NCBI RefSeq assembly: GCF_026810445.1
Contig: NZ_CP113949.1
Coordinates: 1,674,001 to 1,738,000, forward strand
Reading direction: 5' to 3'
Length of the DNA stretch: 64,000 nt
Source: Pseudomonas sp. BSw22131
Lineage (GTDB): Bacteria > Pseudomonadota > Gammaproteobacteria > Pseudomonadales > Pseudomonadaceae
Numbering within the stretch: the stretch's first letter is position 1; each line of letters begins with the position of its first letter. Positions 1-7,885 of the stretch are shown piece after piece. The notes under the pieces are model-generated. The model searched no databases. It had not been told where the DNA came from and saw nothing but the letters and a program-made list of their open reading frames with translations. The translations under genes and the position numbers were made by a program.

Positions 1-837
1 GCGACCATCATCAACGGTTTGCTGCTCTTCGGGCTCCCGCGATGGGGCGATGGGGTGATCCCGATTGCCGAGACATTGTGGTGGATCGACGTGGTGATGT
101 CGGTGGCCTGTGGTGTGTTGATTCCATTCATGATGTTTACCCGCCAGCAGCACAGCATCGACCAGATGACCGCCGTCTGGTTGTTACCAGTGGTCGCCGC
201 GGAAGTCGCAGCGGTCAGCGGCGGCCTGCTGGTGCCGCATCTGGCTCAGACTCACGCGCAGTTCAGCGTGCTGATTGCCAGTTACGTGCTGTGGGGGTTT
301 TCAGTGCCGGTGGCCTTCAGCATCCTGACCATCCTGTTGCTGCGCATGGCATTGCACAAATTGCCACATGAAAGCATGGCGGCGTCGAGTTGGCTGGCAT
401 TGGGCCCGATCAGCACCGGAGCGCTGGGGTTGATGGTGCTGGGCGCCGACTCCTCGAGCGTTTTGGCCGCAAACGGATTGCCTGGCGTGGGCGAGATTGC
501 AGCCGGGTTGGGCCTGATCGGCGGCATCATCTTGTGGGGTGTCGGCGTCTGGTGGCTGCTGATGGCCGTGCTGATCACTCTGCGTTATCTGCGCGACGGC
601 ATCCCGTTCAACCTGGGCTGGTGGGGTTTCACCTTTCCGCTTGGCGTATTTGCGTTGACTACCCTGAAACTCGGCGTCGTGCTGAATCTGGGTTTCTTCG
701 TCGTCATGGGCACGGTGCTGGTGGGGTGCCTGGCAGGTTTGTGGTCACTGATCATGAGCCGTACGCTGGCCGGTGCGTACCGGGGCACGTTGTTCGTGTC
801 GCCCTGCATCGCGAAATTGCACTGCGCGACGCTTTAG
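1..837 (+). CDS. TDT family (TehA/SLAC1-like) anion channel or exporter, 5' end missing
   Basis: The reading frame is open from base 1, so the N-terminus lies outside the window. The visible 278 residues form about eight hydrophobic helices with short loops, no soluble domain, and family-like segments such as SLIMSRTLAGAYRG near the end. TDT proteins (TehA, SLAC1, Mae1, SSU1) are ten-helix channels or exporters for tellurite, nitrate/chloride, dicarboxylates or sulfite in the inner membrane. The substrate cannot be assigned from sequence. A complete member would be about 330-390 residues, so roughly two helices are missing. It is followed by 160 bp without a gene before the MFS-acyltransferase gene, so it is probably transcribed separately. 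Confidence 0.75.
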   Translation, partial: ATIINGLLLFGLPRWGDGVIPIAETLWWIDVVMSVACGVLIPFMMFTRQQHSIDQMTAVWLLPVVAAEVAAVSGGLLVPHLAQTHAQFSVLIASYVLWGFSVPVAFSILTILLLRMALHKLPHESMAASSWLALGPISTGALGLMVLGADSSSVLAANGLPGVGEIAAGLGLIGGIILWGVGVWWLLMAVLITLRYLRDGIPFNLGWWGFTFPLGVFALTTLKLGVVLNLGFFVVMGTVLVGCLAGLWSLIMSRTLAGAYRGTLFVSPCIAKLHCATL

Positions 838-998
838 AGGCCAATCCACGGGATTCGCGCAGGGCAGTTCGGACGAAGTTGGCAGTGAGTGCGTCTGCCT
901 ATCGACAACCTCGTCGTCAGCGTCTTCAATATGCGTCGAAAAGGATTTCAATCGATGCATTCTCCCGCCAGCCCTGGCGCCCTTAAGGATCAAGCTTG

Positions 999-2870
999 AT
1001 GAGTCAGTCGCAATTCAGTTTGTTAAGCAAGCGGCGCTTTCTGCCGTTTTTCGTGACGCAGTCCCTCGGTGCGTTCAACGACAACATCTTCAAGCAATCG
1101 CTGATCCTCGCCATTCTTTACAAGCTCGCCATCGACGGTGACCGCTCGATCTACGTCAACCTCTGCGCGATGCTGTTCATCCTTCCGTTCTTTTTGTTCT
1201 CGGCGCTGGCCGGTCAGTTCGGTGAGAAGTACCCCAAGGACAAACTGATCCGCCTGATCAAGTTGCTTGAAATCGTCATCATGGTGGTCGGCGCCGTTGG
1301 TTTTCTGTCCAGTCATCTGTCGCTGATGCTGGTGGCGCTGTTCGCCATGGGTACGCATTCGGCGCTGTTCGGACCGGTCAAATACTCAATCCTGCCGCAG
1401 CACCTGCACGAGAACGAACTAGTGGGCGGGAACGGCCTGGTCGAGATGGGCACTTTCCTGGCCATTCTTGCGGGCACCATCGGCGCCGGGATCATGATGT
1501 CCGCCACCCATTACGCACCTATCGTCGCCGCTGCCATGGTGCTGATCGCCTGTCTGGGGTATCTCGCCAGTCGCAGCATTCCACCGGCGGCGGCTGCCTC
1601 GCCGGACATCCGCGTCAACTGGAACATCTTCAGCCAGTCCTGGGCCACCCTCAAACTTGGTCTGGGCCAGACCAAAGCCGTGTCGCGCTCAATCGTCGGC
1701 AACTCATGGTTCTGGTTTGTCGGGGCGATTTACCTGACGCAAATCCCGGCCTACGCCAAAGACTGGATGTACGGCGACGAAACCGTGGTCACGCTGATCC
1801 TCACGGTATTTTCCATTGGCATTGCAGCGGGCTCGATGCTGTGCGAGCGCCTGTCCGGGCACAAGGTCGAGATCGGTCTGGTGCCGTTTGGCTCGATGGG
1901 TCTGACGGTGTTCGGATTGTTGCTCTGGTGGCATTCGGGCGGGTTCCCGCAGAACGTTCAGGCCAACGACTGGCTTGCCATCCTGTCTATGGGGCAAGCG
2001 TGGTGGGTACTGTTCGACATCCTCGGGATCGGTATTTTCGGTGGTTTCTATATCGTGCCGCTGTACGCACTGATCCAGTCCCGAACCGCAGAAAAAGAGC
2101 GCTCGCGGGTGATCGCGTCGAACAACATCCTCAATGCGCTGTTCATGGTGGTGTCGGCGATCGTCTCGATCATCTTCCTCAGCGTAGCCAAGCTGTCGAT
2201 TCCGCAGCTGTTCCTCGTGGTGTCGCTGATGAACATCGCGGTCAATGCATACATCTTCAAGATCGTCCCCGAGTTCACCATGCGCTTCATGATCTGGCTG
2301 CTGAGCCATTCCATGTACCGCGTCGAGCACCGGGATCTGCAGCAAATCCCGGACGAAGGGGCTGCCTTGCTGGTGTGCAATCATGTGTCGTTCGTTGACG
2401 CGTTATTGATCGCAGGGTCGGTGCGCCGTCCAATCCGCTTCGTCATGTACTACAAGATCTACAACCTGCCGGTCCTCAACTTCGTCTTCCGCACTGCGGG
2501 CGCGATCCCGATTGCCGGAAGGAATGAAGACCTTGCGACGTACGACAAAGCGTTCAAGCGCATCGCCGATTACCTGAAAGACGGAGAGCTGGTGTGCATT
2601 TTCCCTGAGGGAAAACTCACCACCAGCGGCGAGATCGACGAGTTCAAAGGCGGCATGGCGCGCATCCTCCAAGAGACCAGCGTCCCGGTGATCCCGCTGG
2701 CGCTGCAAGGGTTGTGGGGCAGCTTCTTCAGCCGTGATCCGAACAAAGGCGTGTTTCGACGATTGTGGTCCCACGTGACGTTGGTCGCGGGTGCGCCGAT
2801 CTCAGGCGAAGACTCGGCACCAGCATTGGTGCGCGAGCGAGTGATGGCATTGCGCGGCGCCGTGCGATGA
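999..2870 (+). CDS. MFS lysophospholipid transporter-like / 1-acyl-glycerol-3-phosphate acyltransferase fusion
   Basis: A 623-residue inner-membrane fusion. Residues 1 to about 415 form a 12-helix MFS domain beginning FLPFFVTQSLGAFNDN, typical of LplT-like lysophospholipid flippases. From about residue 425 a PlsC-type acyltransferase follows, with the HX4D motif NHVSFVD (461-467) and the FPEG acceptor motif (535-538). This is the LplT-Aas arrangement without the acyl-ACP synthetase domain that E. coli Aas carries. The inferred role is to bring lysophospholipid inward and reacylate it. ATG at 999 is preferred over the TTG at 996 because AAGGA lies at 985-989. It ends just before a REP pair. 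Confidence 0.85.
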   Translation: MSQSQFSLLSKRRFLPFFVTQSLGAFNDNIFKQSLILAILYKLAIDGDRSIYVNLCAMLFILPFFLFSALAGQFGEKYPKDKLIRLIKLLEIVIMVVGAVGFLSSHLSLMLVALFAMGTHSALFGPVKYSILPQHLHENELVGGNGLVEMGTFLAILAGTIGAGIMMSATHYAPIVAAAMVLIACLGYLASRSIPPAAAASPDIRVNWNIFSQSWATLKLGLGQTKAVSRSIVGNSWFWFVGAIYLTQIPAYAKDWMYGDETVVTLILTVFSIGIAAGSMLCERLSGHKVEIGLVPFGSMGLTVFGLLLWWHSGGFPQNVQANDWLAILSMGQAWWVLFDILGIGIFGGFYIVPLYALIQSRTAEKERSRVIASNNILNALFMVVSAIVSIIFLSVAKLSIPQLFLVVSLMNIAVNAYIFKIVPEFTMRFMIWLLSHSMYRVEHRDLQQIPDEGAALLVCNHVSFVDALLIAGSVRRPIRFVMYYKIYNLPVLNFVFRTAGAIPIAGRNEDLATYDKAFKRIADYLKDGELVCIFPEGKLTTSGEIDEFKGGMARILQETSVPVIPLALQGLWGSFFSRDPNKGVFRRLWSHVTLVAGAPISGEDSAPALVRERVMALRGAVR

Positions 2871-2884
2871 CCGACTAGCGGCTC

Positions 2885-2962
2885 TGTAGGAGCCAACGTG
2901 TTGGCGAGGCGTGCGCTGCGTCGTGCCTATTACGCTGCCTCGCGAACACGTTCGCTCCTACA
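2885..2962. repeat. REP-type inverted repeat pair between convergent genes
   Basis: Two imperfect palindromic arms of the Pseudomonas type TGTAGGAGC-N-GTTNGCGAGGC face each other, with CTCCTACA closing the right side. They lie between the convergent acyltransferase fusion and BASS genes and could form a bidirectional hairpin. Confidence 0.8.
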
Positions 2963-2974
2963 GGGTTTCGGTCA

Positions 2975-3937
2975 TCAGCTCACGACCGGTTTGTCTTCAG
3001 TTACCACGACTTCTGGCTCCATCTTTCTGAAGTACGTCGAGAGTAGCGCCCCCGAGATGTTGTGCCACACGCTAAAGAGCGCGCTGGGCACGGCGGCAAG
3101 TGGCGAAAAATGCGCGCTGGCCAATGCAGCGCCCAGGCCTGAGTTCTGCATGCCGACTTCCAGCGACAACGATTTGCGCTGGGCCAGCGGCAGCTTGAAC
3201 ACCTTGCCGGTGAAGTAGCCAAGCAAAAAGCCGAAGCTGTTGTGCAGGATCACCACGGCCATGATCAGCAGGCCGGATTCGGCGATTTTTGCCTGACTGG
3301 CAGCGACCACTGCGCAGACAATCATCACGATACTGACCACCGAGATCAGTGGCAGCACGTCCACCGCTATGCTCACCCGCTTGCCCAGCAAACGTTGTGC
3401 GATGACGCCCAGGACAATGGGCAACATCACCAGTTGCAGGATCGACCAGAACATCTCCATGAAAGACACCGGCAACCACGCCGACGCCAGCAGCCAGATC
3501 AAGGCCGGGGTCAGCAACGGCGCGAGGAGGGTGGTGACAGCCGCGATGGCGACGGACAGCGCAAGGTCGCCTTTGGCCAGCCAGGTCATGACGTTGGACG
3601 AGGTACCGCTCGGGCAGCAGCCGACCAGAATCACGCCGACGGCAATTTCGGGTGGCAGTTGAAACAACTGGCACAGCAACCATGCCACGCCAGGCATGAT
3701 CACGAAATGCGCGATCACACCAAGGGCCACACGCCATGGGTGGCGCGCGACCTCGGAAAAATCGTCGAGCTTGAGGGTCAACCCCATGCCGAACATGACC
3801 AGCCCGAGCAGCGGCACGATCAGGGGTTTGAGACCGATGAACCAGGTCGGGAACAAGAAGGCCAGAACGGCGAACAGCAGCACCCAGTACGCGAAGGTGT
3901 TACCGACAAAACGACTCAATGCAGCCATCGCACGCAT
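2975..3937 (-). CDS. Bile acid:sodium symporter (BASS) family transporter
   Basis: A 320-residue, roughly ten-helix membrane protein of the BASS/ASBT family. Family-like segments include GLVMFGMGLTLKLDDF near residue 50, the CCPSGTSSNVMTWLAKGD loop that matches the crossover region binding sodium in this fold, and the late segment EVGMQNSGLGAALA. Bacterial members import organic acids such as pantoate or ketopantoate and bile-like anions with sodium; the substrate here is unknown. The ATG at 3937 is preceded by GAGAGGAGC at good spacing. It is a single gene bounded by REP repeats on both sides. Confidence 0.88.
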   Translation of the reverse strand: MRAMAALSRFVGNTFAYWVLLFAVLAFLFPTWFIGLKPLIVPLLGLVMFGMGLTLKLDDFSEVARHPWRVALGVIAHFVIMPGVAWLLCQLFQLPPEIAVGVILVGCCPSGTSSNVMTWLAKGDLALSVAIAAVTTLLAPLLTPALIWLLASAWLPVSFMEMFWSILQLVMLPIVLGVIAQRLLGKRVSIAVDVLPLISVVSIVMIVCAVVAASQAKIAESGLLIMAVVILHNSFGFLLGYFTGKVFKLPLAQRKSLSLEVGMQNSGLGAALASAHFSPLAAVPSALFSVWHNISGALLSTYFRKMEPEVVVTEDKPVVS

Positions 3938-3979
3938 GGCTTGCTCCTCTCTTATTAGGCTGGGGTGGATGCACGTTTG

Positions 3980-4068
3980 TGTAGGAGCGCGCTTGCCCGC
4001 GATTGCGGTGTGTCAGGCATTGCATCCGTGTCTGGCGATATGCAATCGCGGGCAAGCGCGCTCCTACA
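3980..4068. repeat. REP inverted pair (GAGCGCGCTTGCCCGCGAT class)
   Basis: The arm TGTAGGAGCGCGCTTGCCCG is mirrored by CGGGCAAGCGCGCTCCTACA about 50 bp on. The arms match over about 24 bases. It lies between the divergently read ends of the BASS and rdgC regions. Confidence 0.9.
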
Positions 4069-4082
4069 AATAGCGGCTTGGG

Positions 4083-5003
4083 TTAGATCCCCTGAGGAAT
4101 CTCTTCGCCGCCCAACGCTTCCATCAACTGCGGCAGGAATTCGCCGAAGGTCAACATCATCAGCGTGAAGCTCGCGTCTTGCTGGCCCAGTGCGTCGTCG
4201 CCGCCGTTTTGCTCGGCTTCATCCTGCAGCAGGTCTTCGAACTTCAGGCGCTTGACTGTCAGTTTGTCGTCCAGCACGAAGGACAGCTTGTCCTGCCACG
4301 CCAGCGACAGTTGAGTCACGACCTTGCCGGTGCTCAGGTGCAGCTGGATTTCTTCACTGGTCAGGTCCTGACGCTTGCACTTCACAATGCCGCCGTCTTC
4401 GTGGGTGTCGCGTAGCTCGCACTCGTCGAGTACGAAGAAATGCTCGGCGGTTTGCCCGGTCTTGACCCAGTCGGTCATGACCGCAGTCGGCGCGGTCTTC
4501 ACGGTGATCGGGCGCACCGGCAGCGAGCCTACTACTTCACGCAGGGTGGAGAGCAGGTCTTCGGCACGTTTAGGGCTGGCCGAGTTGACCAGCACCAGGC
4601 CTTGTTTCGGCGCGATGGCAGCGAAGGCTACGGAGCGGCGAATGAACGCACGAGGCAGGAACGCCTGGATGATTTCATCCTTGAGCTGATCGCGTTCCTT
4701 CTTGTAGACCTTGCGCATTTGCTCGGCTTCGATCTCTTCGATCTTCTCTTTTAGCGCGTCGTTGACAACGCTGCCCGGCAAAATGCGTTCCTCTTTACGC
4801 GCTGCGATCAGCATGAAGTCGCCGCTGACATGAACCAGTGGGGCGTCTTCGCCTTTGCCAAACGGGGCAACGAAACCGTAAGTGGTCAACTCCTGGCTGG
4901 CACAAGCGCGGGCGGGTTTGGTCGCCAGTGCGGTTTCCAGCGCTTGGGCGTCAAATGGCAAGTCTTGGGTCAGGCGATACACAAGCAGGTTTTTGAACCA
5001 CAT
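4083..5003 (-). CDS. rdgC: Recombination-associated protein RdgC
   Basis: A 306-residue protein with the typical RdgC start [18 protein letters not shown] and length. RdgC forms a ring-shaped dimer around duplex DNA and limits RecA filament formation; it is nucleoid associated. The frame stays open upstream to 5027, but the ATG at 5003 is chosen because AAGGAGAG sits about nine bases before it and because homologues start MWFKN. The internal part carries [26 protein letters not shown], split here as [13 protein letters not shown] and [13 protein letters not shown], and the end is the acidic tail [12 protein letters not shown]. It is read away from the tRNA promoter. Confidence 0.95.
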   Translation of the reverse strand: MWFKNLLVYRLTQDLPFDAQALETALATKPARACASQELTTYGFVAPFGKGEDAPLVHVSGDFMLIAARKEERILPGSVVNDALKEKIEEIEAEQMRKVYKKERDQLKDEIIQAFLPRAFIRRSVAFAAIAPKQGLVLVNSASPKRAEDLLSTLREVVGSLPVRPITVKTAPTAVMTDWVKTGQTAEHFFVLDECELRDTHEDGGIVKCKRQDLTSEEIQLHLSTGKVVTQLSLAWQDKLSFVLDDKLTVKRLKFEDLLQDEAEQNGGDDALGQQDASFTLMMLTFGEFLPQLMEALGGEEIPQGI

Positions 5004-5113
5004 GGGGTGAATCTCTCCTTTATACAAAGTGGGGCATTATTCGCTGCTAAAACCCTGCGGCCAACCCTGCTCTAACCCTTTGGAACGATTATAAAAATTA
5101 TTTAAAAAAGTGC

Positions 5114-5142
5114 TTGCCAGAGGTAGGGTCGCTCCGTAGAAT
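5114..5142 (+). promoter_or_regulatory. Strong sigma-70 promoter for the tRNA operon
   Basis: TTGCCA at 5114-5119 and TAGAAT at 5137-5142 are separated by exactly 17 bp. The start region that follows is GC-rich (gcgcgcc at 5144-5150), the discriminator type found in stringently controlled stable-RNA promoters. The first tRNA begins 21 bp after the -10 box. Confidence 0.8.
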
Positions 5143-5163
5143 GCGCGCCACACCGAGAGTGAA

Positions 5164-5239
5164 GGGTGATTAGCTCAGCTGGGAGAGCAGCTGCCTTACA
5201 AGCAGCGGGTCGGCGGTTCGATCCCGTCATCACCCACCA
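5164..5239 (+). tRNA. tRNA-Val (anticodon TAC)
   Basis: A 76-nt cloverleaf. The acceptor arm GGGTGAT pairs with ATCACCC, the D arm is TAGCTCAGCTGGGAGAGC, the anticodon arm CTGCC-TTACAAG-CAG contains TAC, the T arm contains GGTTCGATCC, and CCA is encoded. It decodes GUA and related valine codons. It is co-transcribed with tRNA-Asp 19 bp downstream. Confidence 0.97.
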
Positions 5240-5258
5240 ATCCTTCTCAGTGTTACGC

Positions 5259-5335
5259 GCAGCGGTAGTTCAGTCGGTTAGAATACCGGCCTGTCACGCC
5301 GGGGGTCGCGGGTTCGAGTCCCGTCCGCTGCGCCA
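5259..5335 (+). tRNA. tRNA-Asp (anticodon GTC)
   Basis: A 77-nt cloverleaf. The acceptor arm GCAGCGG pairs with CCGCTGC, followed by discriminator G and encoded CCA. The anticodon loop CTGTCAC contains GTC, and the T arm is GCGGGTTCGAGTCCCGT. It is the second gene of the tRNA operon and lies 42 bp before its terminator. Confidence 0.97.
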
Positions 5336-5377
5336 TATTTAGCTTCAAGGCCCTTGAACTCCTTGAAGCAACGAAGA

Positions 5378-5402
5378 AAGCGACCTTAGGGTCGCTTTTT
5401 TT
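5378..5402 (+). terminator. Rho-independent terminator of the tRNA operon
   Basis: The stem AAGCGACC / GGTCGCTT closes a TTA loop and runs into seven T. A second hairpin, GCTTCAAGG / CCTTGAAGC, lies just upstream at 5342-5369. Confidence 0.88.
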
Positions 5403-5566
5403 ATGCCTGTCATTCGGACTGTCCGCACCGGGACCGAGCTTTATCGGTATTCCAGCGTGCCGTGATCACAATCGGTGATCACCCCATCAAAAATCAAAAT
5501 TGGACGCACCTCCTTATTCAGGTTGAAGTGGCTCATCGTCATTTCACGTCGGGAGCACCTCCAGCC

Positions 5567-6340
5567 ATGCAAAACGTCTCTGACACCTTGCGCCTCGATG
5601 GGCGTCTGGCGCTGATCACCGGCTCCAGCGGCGGCATCGGACTGGCGCTTGCGCGGGGTCTGGGTCAAGCCGGCGCCCGTGTGGTGTTGAACGGTCGCAA
5701 TCGAGACACGCTTCAAGCCGCCGCCGATCTGCTCAAAGAGGAGGGCCTGGATGTTCACACTCAGGCGTTCGATGTCACCGATGGCGCGGCGATCAGGGCA
5801 GGCGTAGAGCAGATCGAATCGCGCATCGGGCCCCTCGATATTCTGGTCAACAATGCCGGCATGCAGCGCCGGGGCCCGCTCGAAGATTACGCAGAAGCGC
5901 ATTGGCATGAGCTGATGCGGACCAACCTCGACAGCGCTTTTCTCGTTGGCCAAGCCGTTGCGCGGGGCATGATCGACCGCAAACGCGGCAAAATCATCAA
6001 TATCTGTTCAGTGCAAAGTGAGTTGGGCCGCCCCGGCATCGCACCCTATGCGGCAAGCAAAGGCGCGTTGAAGATGCTGACCAAGGGCATGGCCATTGAT
6101 TGGGGCCCGTACGGTTTGAACGTCAACGGTATCGGCCCTGGCTATTTCAAGACTGAGCTTAATGCAGCGCTGGTGGCCAACACTGAATTCAGTGAGTGGC
6201 TGGAAAAGCGCACCCCAAGCCGACGCTGGGGCGAGGTGGCAGAACTCGCGGGCGCGGCGGTGTTCCTGGCGTCTGACGCCGCGAGTTTCGTCAACGGCCA
6301 TATCCTTTATGTCGACGGCGGCATCACTGCCTCGTTGTGA
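5567..6340 (+). CDS. idnO: SDR oxidoreductase, gluconate 5-dehydrogenase-like (IdnO)
   Basis: A 257-residue classical short-chain dehydrogenase. It shows the TGSSGGIG nucleotide-binding motif (18-25), NNAG (95-98), and the catalytic set S148-Y161-K165 (YAASK). Overall resemblance is to IdnO/Gno, which reduces 5-ketogluconate to gluconate with NADPH in the cytosol. The neighbouring L-idonate dehydrogenase-like gene supports this, since the pair makes the idonate to 5-ketogluconate to gluconate route. ATG at 5567 is chosen because the fold starts there; the frame is open upstream to 5462 but that part is not family-like. GGGAG precedes the start. The next gene begins 14 bp downstream, so this is an operon. 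Confidence 0.82.
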   Translation: MQNVSDTLRLDGRLALITGSSGGIGLALARGLGQAGARVVLNGRNRDTLQAAADLLKEEGLDVHTQAFDVTDGAAIRAGVEQIESRIGPLDILVNNAGMQRRGPLEDYAEAHWHELMRTNLDSAFLVGQAVARGMIDRKRGKIINICSVQSELGRPGIAPYAASKGALKMLTKGMAIDWGPYGLNVNGIGPGYFKTELNAALVANTEFSEWLEKRTPSRRWGEVAELAGAAVFLASDAASFVNGHILYVDGGITASL

Positions 6341-6354
6341 TTGCGGAGACCTTC

Positions 6355-7401
6355 ATGCAAGCCATTGTTTGCCACGCGTCCAAAGACCTGCGCGTTGATC
6401 CACAGGAAGAACCCGCTGAACTGTCGCCCGGCCAGATGCGGGTGCGTGTTGCTCGCGGCGGGATCTGCGGGTCGGACCTTCATTATTACCAGCACGGCGG
6501 ATTCGGGGCGGTGCGTCTCAAAGAGCCTATGGTGCTGGGGCACGAGATTTCGGCGGTAATCGAAGCGGTTGGCGACCCGACGGGTGATTTCAGGATAGGC
6601 CAGCGCATCTCCGTTTCGCCATCACGCCCTTGCGGTGGCTGCAAGTTCTGCCACAAAGGCCAACCCAACCATTGCCTGAACATGCGCTTCTACGGCAGCG
6701 CGATGCCGTTTCCGCATGTGCAGGGTGCGTTTCGCGAATCATTGGTGATCGACGCCAGTCAGGCCCACGTATTGGCCGACCACGTCAGTCTGGCCGAAGG
6801 CGCGTTGGCTGAGCCGTTATCGGTGGGCTTGCACGCCATTCAGCGGGCGGGGCCGGTGTTCGGCAAGCGTGTGCTGGTGACCGGTTGCGGGCCTATCGGC
6901 AATCTGTTGATTGGCAGTTTGCGTGCAGCGGGCGCCGCGCAGATCGTCGCCGTGGACCTGGCTGACAATGCGCTGGAGTGCGCCCGAAAAATGGGCGCCA
7001 GCGTGACTCACAACACTCGGCAAACGCCGGATGCACTACAGCAATACAGCGCTGAAAAAGGCTATTTCGACGTGATGTTTGAAGTCTCGGGCAGTGCCCA
7101 GGCGTTGCGCGATGGCCTGGCCTGCGTTGCACCGCGCGGCGTAGTGGTCACGGTGGGGCTGGGCGGCGATGTGTCGATCCCGCTGAACGTGTTGGTGAGC
7201 AAGGAAATCGACCTGCGCGGCACGTTCCGCTTCCACCCCGAGTTCGCCCAGGCTGTGGATTTGCTCAATCGTCGGGTGATCGACGTTTTGCCGGTGATCT
7301 CCCACACAGTGCCGTTCAAAGACGCGGTGCAGGCGTTCGATCTGGCCGGGGACAAAACCCAGGCGATGAAGGTGGTGCTCGACTTCGGCGTGCCAGACTG
7401 A
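6355..7401 (+). CDS. idnD: Zinc-dependent L-idonate 5-dehydrogenase-like alcohol dehydrogenase (IdnD)
   Basis: A 348-residue medium-chain dehydrogenase. Catalytic zinc ligands are C38 (GGICGSDLHYY) and H63-E64 (GHE). The structural zinc site has C93, C96, C99 and C107 (CGGCKFC...NHC), and the Rossmann segment VLVTGCGPIGNLL follows. The family oxidises L-idonate or related sugar acids to the 5-keto form with NAD(P). With idnO it would move sugar acids into gluconate metabolism. The start at 6355 has GGAG eight bases before it; an in-frame ATG at 6337 overlaps the idnO stop and is less likely. No kinase or transporter of an idn operon is nearby. Confidence 0.82.
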   Translation: MQAIVCHASKDLRVDPQEEPAELSPGQMRVRVARGGICGSDLHYYQHGGFGAVRLKEPMVLGHEISAVIEAVGDPTGDFRIGQRISVSPSRPCGGCKFCHKGQPNHCLNMRFYGSAMPFPHVQGAFRESLVIDASQAHVLADHVSLAEGALAEPLSVGLHAIQRAGPVFGKRVLVTGCGPIGNLLIGSLRAAGAAQIVAVDLADNALECARKMGASVTHNTRQTPDALQQYSAEKGYFDVMFEVSGSAQALRDGLACVAPRGVVVTVGLGGDVSIPLNVLVSKEIDLRGTFRFHPEFAQAVDLLNRRVIDVLPVISHTVPFKDAVQAFDLAGDKTQAMKVVLDFGVPD

Positions 7402-7419
7402 GTCGCGCAGTTCTTCACC

Positions 7420-7443
7420 CAACGCCCGCTTTTGTGGGCGTTG
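7420..7443 (+). terminator. Possible terminator hairpin after idnD
   Basis: A perfect 8-bp stem CAACGCCC / GGGCGTTG encloses GCTTTTGT. There is no T-run after it, so termination is only suggested. It lies between the convergent idnD and nirD genes. Confidence 0.4.
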
Positions 7444-7507
7444 ACGAGCCAGAGTGAGGCCGCGATGCGGTCTGTCAGACTTACCGCATCGCAGCCTTTT
7501 GTCTGGG

Positions 7508-7885
7508 TCAGGTCAAATCAATCTCCACCACATTCCCTGCCAACCGAACCGCCCAGGTACGAAGGCGCAGGGCAGCGTCTTCCAGGCAAATGCCGTCTTG
7601 CAGTCGGTAATGCTGTTTATACAGCGGGGAGGCGATGACCAGATCCCCCGACAGACTGCCGATGATCCCGCGGCCGATAACGTTGGCGCCCGACACCGGA
7701 TCGCGGTTGTCCACGGCAAACAACTGAGCGGTCCCGCCCGCGTCGATCACCTGAAACAGCGCCACCTGAGTCGTGCCCACCAGCGCCACCACACCGGAAT
7801 TGGGCACCAGATCCTGGCGGGCGCACACCGCGCGCCAGGCCGGTGCCTGAACGTTGTCAATCATCACAGCGTTGGCGTGGTTCAT
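7508..7885 (-). CDS. nirD: Assimilatory nitrite reductase small subunit NirD
   Basis: A 125-residue Rieske-fold protein. It has the NirD signature near FAVDNRDPVSGANVIGRG, then SPLYKQHYRLQDGICLED, and lacks the Cys/His cluster ligands of true Rieske proteins, as NirD normally does. It is the accessory subunit of cytosolic NADH-dependent nitrite reductase (nitrite to ammonium, six electrons). The start overlaps the nirB stop as ATGA (7885-7882), so translation is coupled to nirB. It is the last gene of the operon. Confidence 0.94.
   Translation of the reverse strand: MNHANAVMIDNVQAPAWRAVCARQDLVPNSGVVALVGTTQVALFQVIDAGGTAQLFAVDNRDPVSGANVIGRGIIGSLSGDLVIASPLYKQHYRLQDGICLEDAALRLRTWAVRLAGNVVEIDLT

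Noticed and set aside
5164..5335. An integrated element using the tRNA genes as attachment site
   Set aside because: No integrase and no repeat of the tRNA 3' end within the window; the following idn and nir genes look chromosomal.
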